Part shown: in pieces, positions 5,117 through 11,290 of the stretch
Position numbering within the stretch: the first letter of the stretch is position 1
How the letters are laid out: each line of letters starts with the position of its first letter
Origin: Akkermansia muciniphila
GTDB taxonomy: Bacteria > Verrucomicrobiota > Verrucomicrobiia > Limisphaerales > UBA9464
Reading direction: 5' to 3'
NCBI GenBank assembly: GCA_945873715.1
Contig: CAMCFL010000051.1
Coordinates: 1 to 11,290, forward strand
DNA: 11,290 nt
Program-made: the position numbers and the translations under genes
The notes under the pieces: generated by a model
The model's input: only the letters and a program-made list of their open reading frames with translations
Told to the model about the DNA's origin: nothing
Database searches by the model: none

Positions 5117-6949
5117 GTGAAGGTTTCTAAGACACCGTCTTCCGTCCTGGTCGGTCTGGAGTGTGGCGGGACCAAGACCGTTGCCATCGCTTCGACCGAG
5201 GCACTGGAGCCCGTCGCGCGAATCGAATCCGGGGCCTGCAACCTGCGGTTGGTGTCGGATGCCGAACTGGAGCTGCATTTCAAACATCTAGCCGCGCAAC
5301 TCCCGCCCGCGTTGGCGATTGGCGTGGGAATGGCCGGCGTCAGGGATCGGAGGGATATCGATCGGGTCCAGGCGGTAATCCGCCGCGTCTGGCCTGACGC
5401 CGCCTCCTTGGTGGATCATGATCTCGAATCGGCACTTTCGGCCGCAGACCTCCACGGTGGCGATCTCACCCGAAGCAGGGTCATCGTTCTGAGCGGTACC
5501 GGTTCCTGCTGTTTCGGGCGGTCGCCAGGGGGTTCCACTGCCAAGGTCGGTGGCTGGGGACATCACCTGGGAGACCGAGGCAGCGCGTTCGACATCGTTC
5601 ACAAGGCTCTCCGGGCCGCCGCACTTCATCTGGATCACACAGGCAAGTGGTGTGGATTCGGTGAACGCGCCTTGCGGGCGACCTTGCAGAATGGCCCAAA
5701 TGACCTGATCGGCTGGATGCAGGGCGCATCCAAATCCGAGGTTGCGGCACTGGCCCCTGAAGTCTTTGCTGCCGCCTCCGGGGGTGACCGGATCGCCCGG
5801 AGAGTCCTCCAGGAAACCGAAGAAGCCCTGGCGGCCGATGCGGTGGCCTGCGTCCGGAAATTGGGGAAGGCCCCTGCCGACATCTTCTTTGCCGGGAGTG
5901 TGGTCCTTCGCCAGCAAGCTTTCGCACTGCGGATCGCGCGGCGGATCCGCAAGGCTCTCCCTGATGCTCGCGTCCAGTCCCTTCGGCGCGAATCAGCCTG
6001 GGGTGCGGTCGTCATGGCCAAGCGGGCTCGGGGCTCAGCCGGTACACAGAAGCACGGCGGGGCATCCCCTGCCCAAACCTCTCCCAGTCCGAACGGAATG
6101 GGCCCCGTCCTCCCGCGGTCGACGCGACTCTCCCCGACCGAAGAACGAAACCCGCGCAGCCTGCGACTGGATCGGTTGCCTCTCCGGAAGGCGATCGACC
6201 TGATGATCGACGAGGAAGCGAGCGTGGCCGAACGGATCCGGGTGCACCGCGCCCAACTGGAAAGGCTGATCCGGAAGGTCAGTCGTGCCCTGGAGGAAGG
6301 CGGACGACTCTTCTACGTGGGTGCCGGCACGAGCGGGCGGTTGGGCGTGCTGGATGCCAGCGAGTGTCCGCCCACGTTTCGGACGCCGCCCGAATTGATC
6401 CAAGGCATCATCGCAGGTGGTTTGAAGGCCTTGCACTCTGCCGTTGAGGGGGCCGAAGACGACTGCGAAGCCGGGGCCGCTGCGCTGGTTGGCAGGGGGA
6501 TTGGCTCCAAGGATGTGGTTCTGGGGATTGCTGCCAGCGGACGGACCCCGTTTGTCTGGGGTGCCTTGCACGAAGCCCATCGGTGCGGAGCCTTCACCGC
6601 GCTGCTCTGCTTCAATCCTTACCTCATTCAATCCCGGAAAGGCCCGCCAGACCTTATGATCGCCATGAACACGGGTCCGGAAGTACTGACCGGGTCGACC
6701 CGGCTCAAGGCGGGGACGGCAACAAAGCTGGTGCTCAACATCCTGACCACCCTATCGATGGTACGCCTTGGGAAGGTCATGGGAAACCTCATGGTCGACC
6801 TGAATCCATCCAACGTGAAACTTCGCGATCGGGCCGTTCGAATGGTCTCTGAACTGACCGGCACAGAGCGTGATCGGGCTCTGGCAGCCCTCGAGGCCGA
6901 GTCCTGGATCGTCACGCATGCGGTAGCCCGTATCGGGCTGAAAAGCTGA
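5117..6949 (+). CDS. murQ: Fused BadF-type amino-sugar kinase / MurNAc-6-phosphate etherase (MurQ)
   Basis: 610 residues with two enzymes in one chain. Residues 1-300 are a BadF/BadG-type (N-acetylglucosamine kinase-like) kinase: phosphate loop VGLECGGTKT (12-21), GVGMAG (69-74), the HDLESA segment (101-106), LSGTGSCC (125-132), GGWGHHLGDRGSAF (145-158) and FFAGSVV (257-263). A low-complexity Pro/Ser/Gly linker runs from about 303 to 347. Residues 348-610 are MurQ: the SIS-type phosphosugar motif VGAGTSGRLG (401-410), DASECPPT with catalytic E416, VEGAED with E447 (E83 and E114 in E. coli MurQ), IAASGRTP (471-478) and TGSTRLKAGTATK (525-537). MurQ splits MurNAc-6-phosphate into GlcNAc-6-phosphate and D-lactate; MurK-like kinases of the same superfamily make its substrate in Clostridium. 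The end lacks about 25 residues present in E. coli MurQ. GTG start at 5117. The ABC ATPase gene follows after 4 bases. Confidence 0.93.
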   Translation: MKVSKTPSSVLVGLECGGTKTVAIASTEALEPVARIESGACNLRLVSDAELELHFKHLAAQLPPALAIGVGMAGVRDRRDIDRVQAVIRRVWPDAASLVDHDLESALSAADLHGGDLTRSRVIVLSGTGSCCFGRSPGGSTAKVGGWGHHLGDRGSAFDIVHKALRAAALHLDHTGKWCGFGERALRATLQNGPNDLIGWMQGASKSEVAALAPEVFAAASGGDRIARRVLQETEEALAADAVACVRKLGKAPADIFFAGSVVLRQQAFALRIARRIRKALPDARVQSLRRESAWGAVVMAKRARGSAGTQKHGGASPAQTSPSPNGMGPVLPRSTRLSPTEERNPRSLRLDRLPLRKAIDLMIDEEASVAERIRVHRAQLERLIRKVSRALEEGGRLFYVGAGTSGRLGVLDASECPPTFRTPPELIQGIIAGGLKALHSAVEGAEDDCEAGAAALVGRGIGSKDVVLGIAASGRTPFVWGALHEAHRCGAFTALLCFNPYLIQSRKGPPDLMIAMNTGPEVLTGSTRLKAGTATKLVLNILTTLSMVRLGKVMGNLMVDLNPSNVKLRDRAVRMVSELTGTERDRALAALEAESWIVTHAVARIGLKS

Positions 6950-6953
6950 TCCC

Positions 6954-7952
6954 ATGGCGACCATCCAGGTTCAAGGGCTGACCAAGACGTTTCGGACTTA
7001 CAAGAAGGCTCCGGGACTGAAGGGTGCGATCCGGGGGTTGTTCCGTCGACAGTACGAGACGACCGACGCCGTCAAGGATGTCAGTTTTCAGATCGAAGAA
7101 GGGGAACTGGTCGGCTTCCTCGGTCCCAATGGTGCCGGGAAGACGACCACGCTCAAGATGCTCTCGGGACTGCTCCATCCGACCGCTGGGACCGCCCAGG
7201 TCCTCGGCTGCGTCCCATGGGAGCGGAAGGACGAGTACCGGCGACAGTTCGCCCTGCTGCTCGGCCAGAAGAATCAATTGTGGTGGGATCTACCGGCACG
7301 GGATTCGCTGGAGTTGAACGCCCGCATCTACGGATTGGCTCCCGAGCAGTTCCGAAAGACGGTGGACGAACTGTCGGGAATGCTCTCTGTCGGAGACAAG
7401 CTTTCCACCGCCGTCCGCGAACTCTCATTGGGGGAACGCATGAAATGCGAGCTGATCGCCGCATTGCTTCACCAACCCCGGGTTCTTTTTCTCGACGAAC
7501 CAACCATCGGTCTCGACGTGGTCTCGCAAAGGGTCGTCCGCGATTTCCTCCGCGAACACAACCAGAAGCGCCGGACCACGATCATCCTGACCAGCCACTA
7601 CATGGCGGACATTCAGGAACTGTGCGACCGGGTGATCATCATTGATCACGGACGTCTGTTCTTTGACGGACGGTTGGCCGACATCCTGGACCGATTCGCC
7701 GATTTCAAGGTCGTGACGGTGCAATTCCAAGCCTCGCCAGACCCTTCAACCTTCCATCCCGCTGACTATGGAGAAATCGTCGAGTCCAGCCCAGGCACCC
7801 TCAAGCTCAAGGTGAAGCGCGATCGGGTCATCTCCGCCTGCAAGGCACTGCTCGACGAATTGACGGTGCTCGACATCGACATCCAGGAGGTACCGATCGA
7901 AGAGATCATCCGCCAACTGTTCCAACGACCCGAAGCGGGGAAGCAGGGATAG
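6954..7952 (+). CDS. ABC transporter ATP-binding protein, ABC-2 exporter type, without adjacent permease
   Basis: 332-residue ATPase with Walker A GPNGAGKTT (57-65), Q-loop Q105, signature LSLGERMK (157-164), Walker B VLFLDEP with catalytic E182, and switch H215. The insertion before Walker A (about 18-36, GLKGAIRGLFRRQ) and the LSLGERMKCEL signature are typical of the COG4586-type group, which normally works with two ABC-2 membrane subunits encoded directly downstream. Here the next gene encodes a rhomboid protease, and the upstream neighbour is the kinase-MurQ fusion ending 4 bases before the ATG. The C-terminal extension (about 250-332) may dock to a permease. The substrate is unknown; a muropeptide or amino-sugar link is suggested only by position. 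Confidence 0.93.
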   Translation: MATIQVQGLTKTFRTYKKAPGLKGAIRGLFRRQYETTDAVKDVSFQIEEGELVGFLGPNGAGKTTTLKMLSGLLHPTAGTAQVLGCVPWERKDEYRRQFALLLGQKNQLWWDLPARDSLELNARIYGLAPEQFRKTVDELSGMLSVGDKLSTAVRELSLGERMKCELIAALLHQPRVLFLDEPTIGLDVVSQRVVRDFLREHNQKRRTTIILTSHYMADIQELCDRVIIIDHGRLFFDGRLADILDRFADFKVVTVQFQASPDPSTFHPADYGEIVESSPGTLKLKVKRDRVISACKALLDELTVLDIDIQEVPIEEIIRQLFQRPEAGKQG

Positions 7953-8015
7953 GGGGATCCTCCCCACGGGGAGAGAAACTTGCCTCCCACCGCTCATGGC
8001 CGAAGATGCCCGTCC

Positions 8016-8885
8016 ATGACGGAGTCAGCCGCCGAGGCCAATGCCACGATCCCAGCCCGGTCCGAACGACAGGCGATGGACTGGAGCCTCGTCCTCGCCA
8101 GCCAACAGATCGAAGTCACCCTCGAACAACGGCCGGACAACGGAAGGTGGCAGTTGGTGGTGTCCGCCGCGGACCGATCCCGAGCCAGGCAAGTCCTCCG
8201 ACAGTTCCTTCGGGAAAACCAAGGATGGGCGTGGCGGGTCCAGGTTCCGGGTTCAACCGTCAACCTGCATTGGGTTGCGCTCCTGTGGGTATTCCTGATT
8301 GCCCTCTTGCAGGCAGCCGGCGGACCAGACCTGCGTCGCGCGGTCTATGAGAGCGAAGCCGCCCGCCATGGAGAATGGTGGCGGACCTTCACGGCGACCT
8401 GGATCCATGCCGACGCAGGGCACCTGGCCATGAACGCGGTGCTGGGCGGCCCGGTACTCGGACTCGCCATGGGCCGTTACGGGGCGGGGATTGCCACCGC
8501 CGGCACCCTGGCGGCCGGGGCCCTGGCCAATACCATCGCCGCTGCAATCCGGCAGACGGACTACACCGGTCTCGGCGCATCCGGTGTCGTGATGGCTGCC
8601 ATCGGAATGCTGGCTGCCAATCTGGTGGGTCTTTGGCGCCATGGCTGGCGGGCTACCCGGTGGATCGCGCCGGGCCTGATGGCGGCAACCGTGCTTTTCC
8701 TCCATGTCGGCACCAGTCCTCAAAGCGACATTCTGGTGCATGCCCTCGGGTTTGTGTTTGGCATCCCCGTGGGGATGTTGGCCGCGCTCTGGCCGGAGCG
8801 GCATCTCGGGTGGCTCGACCGAGGAGGATGGGTAGCCACATCCGCCCTGATCCTGGTTCCGTGGACGCGCTATTTCATGCCCTGA
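8016..8885 (+). CDS. Rhomboid-family intramembrane serine protease with N-terminal soluble domain
   Basis: 289 residues from the ATG at 8016. A TTG at 7980 has the only good Shine-Dalgarno-like sequence here (GGGGAG at 7968-7973) and would add 12 residues; an ATG at 8076 would remove 20. A soluble domain (about 21-80, DWSLVLASQQIEVTLE...) precedes about six hydrophobic segments. Rhomboid signatures are complete: WRTFTATWIHADAGHLAMN with H131, H136 and N140 (HxxxxHxxxN), nucleophile S189 in GLGASG, and catalytic H242 in HALGFVFGIPVG. Such proteases cleave transmembrane segments in the inner membrane; the target cannot be read from sequence. The gene lies 63 bases after the ABC ATPase and overlaps the convergent methyltransferase by 11 bases. 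Confidence 0.9.
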   Translation: MTESAAEANATIPARSERQAMDWSLVLASQQIEVTLEQRPDNGRWQLVVSAADRSRARQVLRQFLRENQGWAWRVQVPGSTVNLHWVALLWVFLIALLQAAGGPDLRRAVYESEAARHGEWWRTFTATWIHADAGHLAMNAVLGGPVLGLAMGRYGAGIATAGTLAAGALANTIAAAIRQTDYTGLGASGVVMAAIGMLAANLVGLWRHGWRATRWIAPGLMAATVLFLHVGTSPQSDILVHALGFVFGIPVGMLAALWPERHLGWLDRGGWVATSALILVPWTRYFMP

Positions 8886-9474
8886 CCGGAGGATCCTTGA
8901 CGACCCGCAGCCGGAACCAGACCTCCTCCGGCGTGAACCAGGTCGCGAAGAACCGCTCGTAGAGAACCGGCTCCAGATTGATCAACACGCCCAACCAACG
9001 GAGGGCGGAAAAATTGGAGACATGGAACCGCTGCTCTTCGACCCGGAACCGGGCGGGGGAGTTGTAGTTCGTCCGATGCCCAAGCTTCCACCGCTCGTAG
9101 AACCGAAGGGGTTTCCCCCGGACATCCTCGTAGTTGTCAAACGAGCGGATCCCGAACGGGGTCCGGTGATCCGGCTCCGAGTAGTACTTGGTACTCAGAA
9201 AAAAGGGGACGCGCACAACCACCAACGCACCCGGCTTCGACACCCGCCAGATCTCGGTGATCACCGCATTGAAATGGGGCAGGTGTTCGAGAATGTGGCT
9301 CGCCAACACCTCATCAAAGTGAGAGTCGGGGAAAGGCCAAGGGTAACGGGTAAGATCAACGACGGTATTCCCGCCGTAGTCGACCATGTCGAGGTTCACC
9401 CAGCCCGGACGGATATCCAGACCACACCCGATGTTCAGGCGGAGCCCGTCACCGGCGTTGACGGCGTCGATCAT
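8875..9474 (-). CDS. Class I SAM-dependent methyltransferase
   Basis: 199 residues from the ATG at 9472-9474; a TTG at 9504 could add 10. Motif I LRLNIGCGLDIRPGW (11-25) binds SAM, D29 is the probable ribose-binding acidic residue, FDEVLASHILEHL (53-65) covers motif II with the usual EHL, and SKPGALVVVRVPF (79-91) is the post-II segment. The pattern resembles the short 'predicted SAM-dependent methyltransferase' group often found in glycan gene clusters. The acceptor is unknown. Its start is 57 bases from the stop of the second methyltransferase and both read leftwards, so they are probably co-transcribed. Its stop overlaps the end of the rhomboid gene by 11 bases, tail to tail. Confidence 0.88.
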   Translation of the reverse strand: MIDAVNAGDGLRLNIGCGLDIRPGWVNLDMVDYGGNTVVDLTRYPWPFPDSHFDEVLASHILEHLPHFNAVITEIWRVSKPGALVVVRVPFFLSTKYYSEPDHRTPFGIRSFDNYEDVRGKPLRFYERWKLGHRTNYNSPARFRVEEQRFHVSNFSALRWLGVLINLEPVLYERFFATWFTPEEVWFRLRVVKDPPVRA

Positions 9475-9531
9475 GGACGAAGGGTGCTGGAAGCTGGGTC
9501 CCAAACCAAGTCGGGAACTGTTCCCATCGGG

Positions 9532-10242
9532 TCAACCGGCCGACCGCCGGGAACGCAATAGCAGACCACAGTTCCAGGCACCGAACTCCCGGATTCCTGG
9601 AACCTTCAACAACCAGGCAAGCTCGGTGTAGTAGCGGGGTGCCATGGCCTCGACTTCCAGCGACCCGTCCGACTTCAGCCAACCAAGCGTCCGGCCGATG
9701 TGGGTGACGAACAGGTTCTCGCCGGGCCGATGAAACCGTTTCCTGCCCAAAGCATCGAAGAGGCGTGATCCCAGCCGGGGGCCCAGGAAGTGCAGCGGAG
9801 AGAACTCATGCCCCCCCCAGGGCGACAGCCAATTGGTCCAACTCAGGTAGAATCTACCGCCCGGAGCCAGCAGGCGGTCCGCGAAGGCCAGAAAACGCCG
9901 CGGCTGAGAAAGGTGCTCCAGCACGTTCGAGCAGATCACGAGATCATGTTTGCCCAACCCTTCAAGCGGGTCGTGGTCCAGATTGACGGGGAGAAACCGG
10001 GCATCCCGGTATTCTGGAAGCAGGTAGTTGGCTTCATCTGCGAATACCACCTCGCAGCCCAGTTTCCTCAATTCCCCCCCAAAAACCCCGTGACCACATC
10101 CCAGGTCGAGGACCCTCACACCCTTTTCCAACCGAACTCCGCTGCATCGGATCCATCGGATGGCGTCGATCGCCTGCATGGCATAGAAGACCGGGTCGTC
10201 CCGGTGTTTCGCAAATCGCCAGAGCAATTGTGGGAGGATCAT
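9532..10242 (-). CDS. Class I SAM-dependent methyltransferase, possible envelope glycan methylation
   Basis: 236 residues from the ATG at 10240-10242. SAM-binding motif I is VLDLGCGHG (44-52), the acidic residue is D69 (in FADEAN), motif II is HDLVICSNVLEHL (99-111), and the post-II loop is LAPGGRFYLSW (125-135). The segment SPWGGHEFSPLHFLG (140-154) recalls a methyltransferase family I remember from actinobacterial cell-wall clusters (Rv0224c-like). This is a recollection, not a search result, so the glycan role is tentative. It is first in a probable two-gene minus-strand unit and is divergent from the ABC exporter operon; the 106 bases between them contain a near-palindrome 8 bases from this start. 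Confidence 0.88.
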   Translation of the reverse strand: MILPQLLWRFAKHRDDPVFYAMQAIDAIRWIRCSGVRLEKGVRVLDLGCGHGVFGGELRKLGCEVVFADEANYLLPEYRDARFLPVNLDHDPLEGLGKHDLVICSNVLEHLSQPRRFLAFADRLLAPGGRFYLSWTNWLSPWGGHEFSPLHFLGPRLGSRLFDALGRKRFHRPGENLFVTHIGRTLGWLKSDGSLEVEAMAPRYYTELAWLLKVPGIREFGAWNCGLLLRSRRSAG

Positions 10243-10250
10243 GGCCAGCC

Positions 10251-10271
10251 GCGGAGTAAACGTTTCTCCGC
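10251..10271. promoter_or_regulatory. Near-palindrome in the divergent gap, possible operator
   Basis: GCGGAG (10251-10256), one unpaired T, the perfect palindrome AAACGTTT (10258-10265), then CTCCGC (10266-10271). Apart from the single extra base the 21-bp element is fully symmetric. It lies between the methyltransferase start (10242) and the ABC ATPase start (10349), where it could control one or both divergent units. No regulator gene is adjacent. Confidence 0.4.
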
Positions 10272-10348
10272 TCCGCGTCTCAAGACCCGTTTGTCAGATG
10301 AGCCAAGACTGGCGCTGGCGCCCCCAGCCAGACAGTCTCGATCTGCGG

Positions 10349-11098
10349 ATGATCGAACTCATTGATGTGGCCAAGCACTTCGGCGACGTGCGCGCGGTGG
10401 ACGGGATCCGGTTGACGGTTCCCCGGGGCGAGTTCTTCTGCGTTCTGGGCCCAAACGCGGCCGGTAAGACGACCACCATCAAGATGCTCGTCGGGCTGAT
10501 CCGACCCACAAGCGGCTCCGCACGAATTGCCGGATTCGACGTCCAGACCGAACGTCTGGAAGCCAGGAAGAGGCTGGCATACGTCCCGGATTTTCCGTTT
10601 CTCTACGAGAAGCTGACCCCGTGGGAATTCCTGCGATTTACAGGCCAACTGTTCCTCATGGAGGACGACGCCATTGGACGGGCGGCATCAGACCTCGTGC
10701 CGCGATTTCAGCTGGAAGAGTGGCTCCACAAGCCAATTGAAGCCCTGTCGCACGGCACGCGGCAACGCGTTGCGATCGCCTCAGCCCTTCTCCACGATCC
10801 CGAAGTCTTCGTGATTGATGAACCGATGGTTGGTCTCGACCCACACCATGCGCGAGTGGTCAAGGATACCCTCCGAGAGCGGGCTCTTCGCGGAATGACC
10901 GTGTTCCTGAGTACCCATCAAACCAGCGTCGCCGACGAGATGGCGGACCGGGTTGGAATCATCCACCGCGGCCGGTTGATTGCCGTCGGAACCCCGTCGG
11001 AGCTTCACCGGAATGCAGGAACAGACGGGGCCCTGGAACGGGCCTTCCTTGCCATTACGGAGGATGACCGCACCGGCACTTCGCCATCGGTGCCATGA
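10349..11098 (+). CDS. ABC transporter ATP-binding protein (ABC-2 exporter type)
   Basis: 249 residues from the ATG at 10349, chosen because MIELIDVAKHFGDVRAVDGI is the canonical N-terminus; the open frame to 10241 would add 36 residues of non-family sequence overlapping the divergent gene's start. Walker A is GPNAAGKTT (34-42), with Ala replacing the usual third-loop Gly. The Q-loop position carries D81 (YVPDFPFLYEKLTPWEFL). The signature is LSHGTRQRV (133-141), Walker B VFVIDEP with E158 (153-159), the D-loop GLDP, and the switch H190 (STHQ). This is the energy subunit of an exporter, with its membrane partner starting at an overlapping ATGA (11095). Substrate unknown; the neighbouring methyltransferases hint at an envelope component, by position only. 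Confidence 0.93.
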   Translation: MIELIDVAKHFGDVRAVDGIRLTVPRGEFFCVLGPNAAGKTTTIKMLVGLIRPTSGSARIAGFDVQTERLEARKRLAYVPDFPFLYEKLTPWEFLRFTGQLFLMEDDAIGRAASDLVPRFQLEEWLHKPIEALSHGTRQRVAIASALLHDPEVFVIDEPMVGLDPHHARVVKDTLRERALRGMTVFLSTHQTSVADEMADRVGIIHRGRLIAVGTPSELHRNAGTDGALERAFLAITEDDRTGTSPSVP

Positions 11099-11290
11099 GG
11101 CCGTCGAAGACACCATTGGTGCTGCTGCTCTGGGTAAACTCGCTCTCTACCTGGCGTCGACTGCTGGCACTCAGACACCAGTCCCGACTTCTGGTAGGGG
11201 TCATTGGGATCTTTCTGACAGGCTACCTTCTCCTGTCCTACTTCATGTTCCACCTGGGACTGCGGTTCATCGGACGGTTTCCCGGTCTGG
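11095..11290 (+). CDS. ABC exporter permease subunit, 5' part only
   Basis: An open frame starts at ATG 11095, overlapping the ATPase stop by four bases (ATGA), and runs without a stop to the window edge (65 complete codons). The product begins MRPSKTPLVLLLWVNSLSTW, has a basic segment RRLLALRHQSR (21-31) and then a strong membrane span at about 32-55 (LLVGVIGIFLTGYLLLSYFM). The WRRLLALRHQSRLL beginning resembles permeases I know to pair with LSHGT-type ABC ATPases. Translational coupling with the ATPase gene supports a two-component exporter. The rest of the gene is beyond the window. Confidence 0.8.
   Translation, partial: MRPSKTPLVLLLWVNSLSTWRRLLALRHQSRLLVGVIGIFLTGYLLLSYFMFHLGLRFIGRFPGL

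Noticed and set aside
7954..7975. Hairpin CTCCC/GGGAG after the first ABC ATPase as a terminator
   Set aside because: The stem is short and no U-run follows; it overlaps a Shine-Dalgarno-like sequence instead.
8016..8885. Rhombosortase for processing the nearby sorted proteins
   Set aside because: The sorted proteins carry PEP-CTERM tails, which are handled by exosortases rather than rhombosortase, and the protein has ordinary rhomboid motifs with an extra domain; there is no support for a link across 6 kb.
10241..10348. N-terminal extension of the second ABC ATPase from an ATG at 10241
   Set aside because: The added 36 residues do not look like ABC sequence and would overlap the divergent methyltransferase start; MIELIDVAKHF at 10349 is the normal family beginning.
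1..11290. CRISPR arrays, insertion sequences, attachment sites at the tRNA, phage genes
   Set aside because: No regularly spaced repeats, transposase or integrase motifs, or direct repeat of the tRNA 3' end were found; the only sizeable repeat is the tandem duplication described.

Overview
The window looks like a chromosomal segment of a Verrucomicrobiota bacterium. It is GC-rich. It carries two exported proteins with Verrucomicrobia-style PEP-CTERM sorting tails, and next to them a secreted two-repeat protein of a type I associate with that phylum. Almost no gene has a Shine-Dalgarno sequence in front of its start. The phylum assignment is an inference from protein character, not from a marker gene.

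Left part (1-2347, minus strand): a tRNA-Glu(CUC) gene with a candidate promoter and a clear terminator, then a block of exported surface proteins. Read in the minus direction, the order is a 202-residue two-repeat secreted protein, a PEP-CTERM protein, a strong UUCG hairpin terminator, a broken C-terminal remnant of the two-repeat protein, a second PEP-CTERM protein, and a decayed copy of the terminator. This is a tandem duplication of about 0.8 kb that copied the last third of one gene together with the whole of the next.

Middle part (2542-8885, plus strand): a GspC/PilP-like periplasmic protein with proline- and glycine-rich linkers; serA (phosphoglycerate dehydrogenase, first step of serine synthesis), whose candidate promoter is overlapped by an inverted repeat; a 610-residue fusion of a BadF-type sugar kinase with MurQ, which could convert N-acetylmuramic acid to GlcNAc-6-phosphate and D-lactate in one polypeptide; an ABC-2-type ATPase starting 4 bases after it, with no permease beside it; and a rhomboid intramembrane protease with an extra N-terminal soluble domain.

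Right part (8875-11290): two class I SAM-dependent methyltransferases on the minus strand, the first overlapping the rhomboid gene tail to tail, then a divergent ABC exporter operon on the plus strand (ATPase followed by a permease that overlaps it by ATGA and runs off the window). A near-palindrome lies in the 106-base divergent gap.

No stretch over 300 bases lacks a gene. No insertion sequence, CRISPR array, phage gene or rRNA was seen. The most unusual items are the kinase-MurQ fusion and the partial tandem duplication in the PEP-CTERM block; the rest is mostly ordinary core and envelope-related content.
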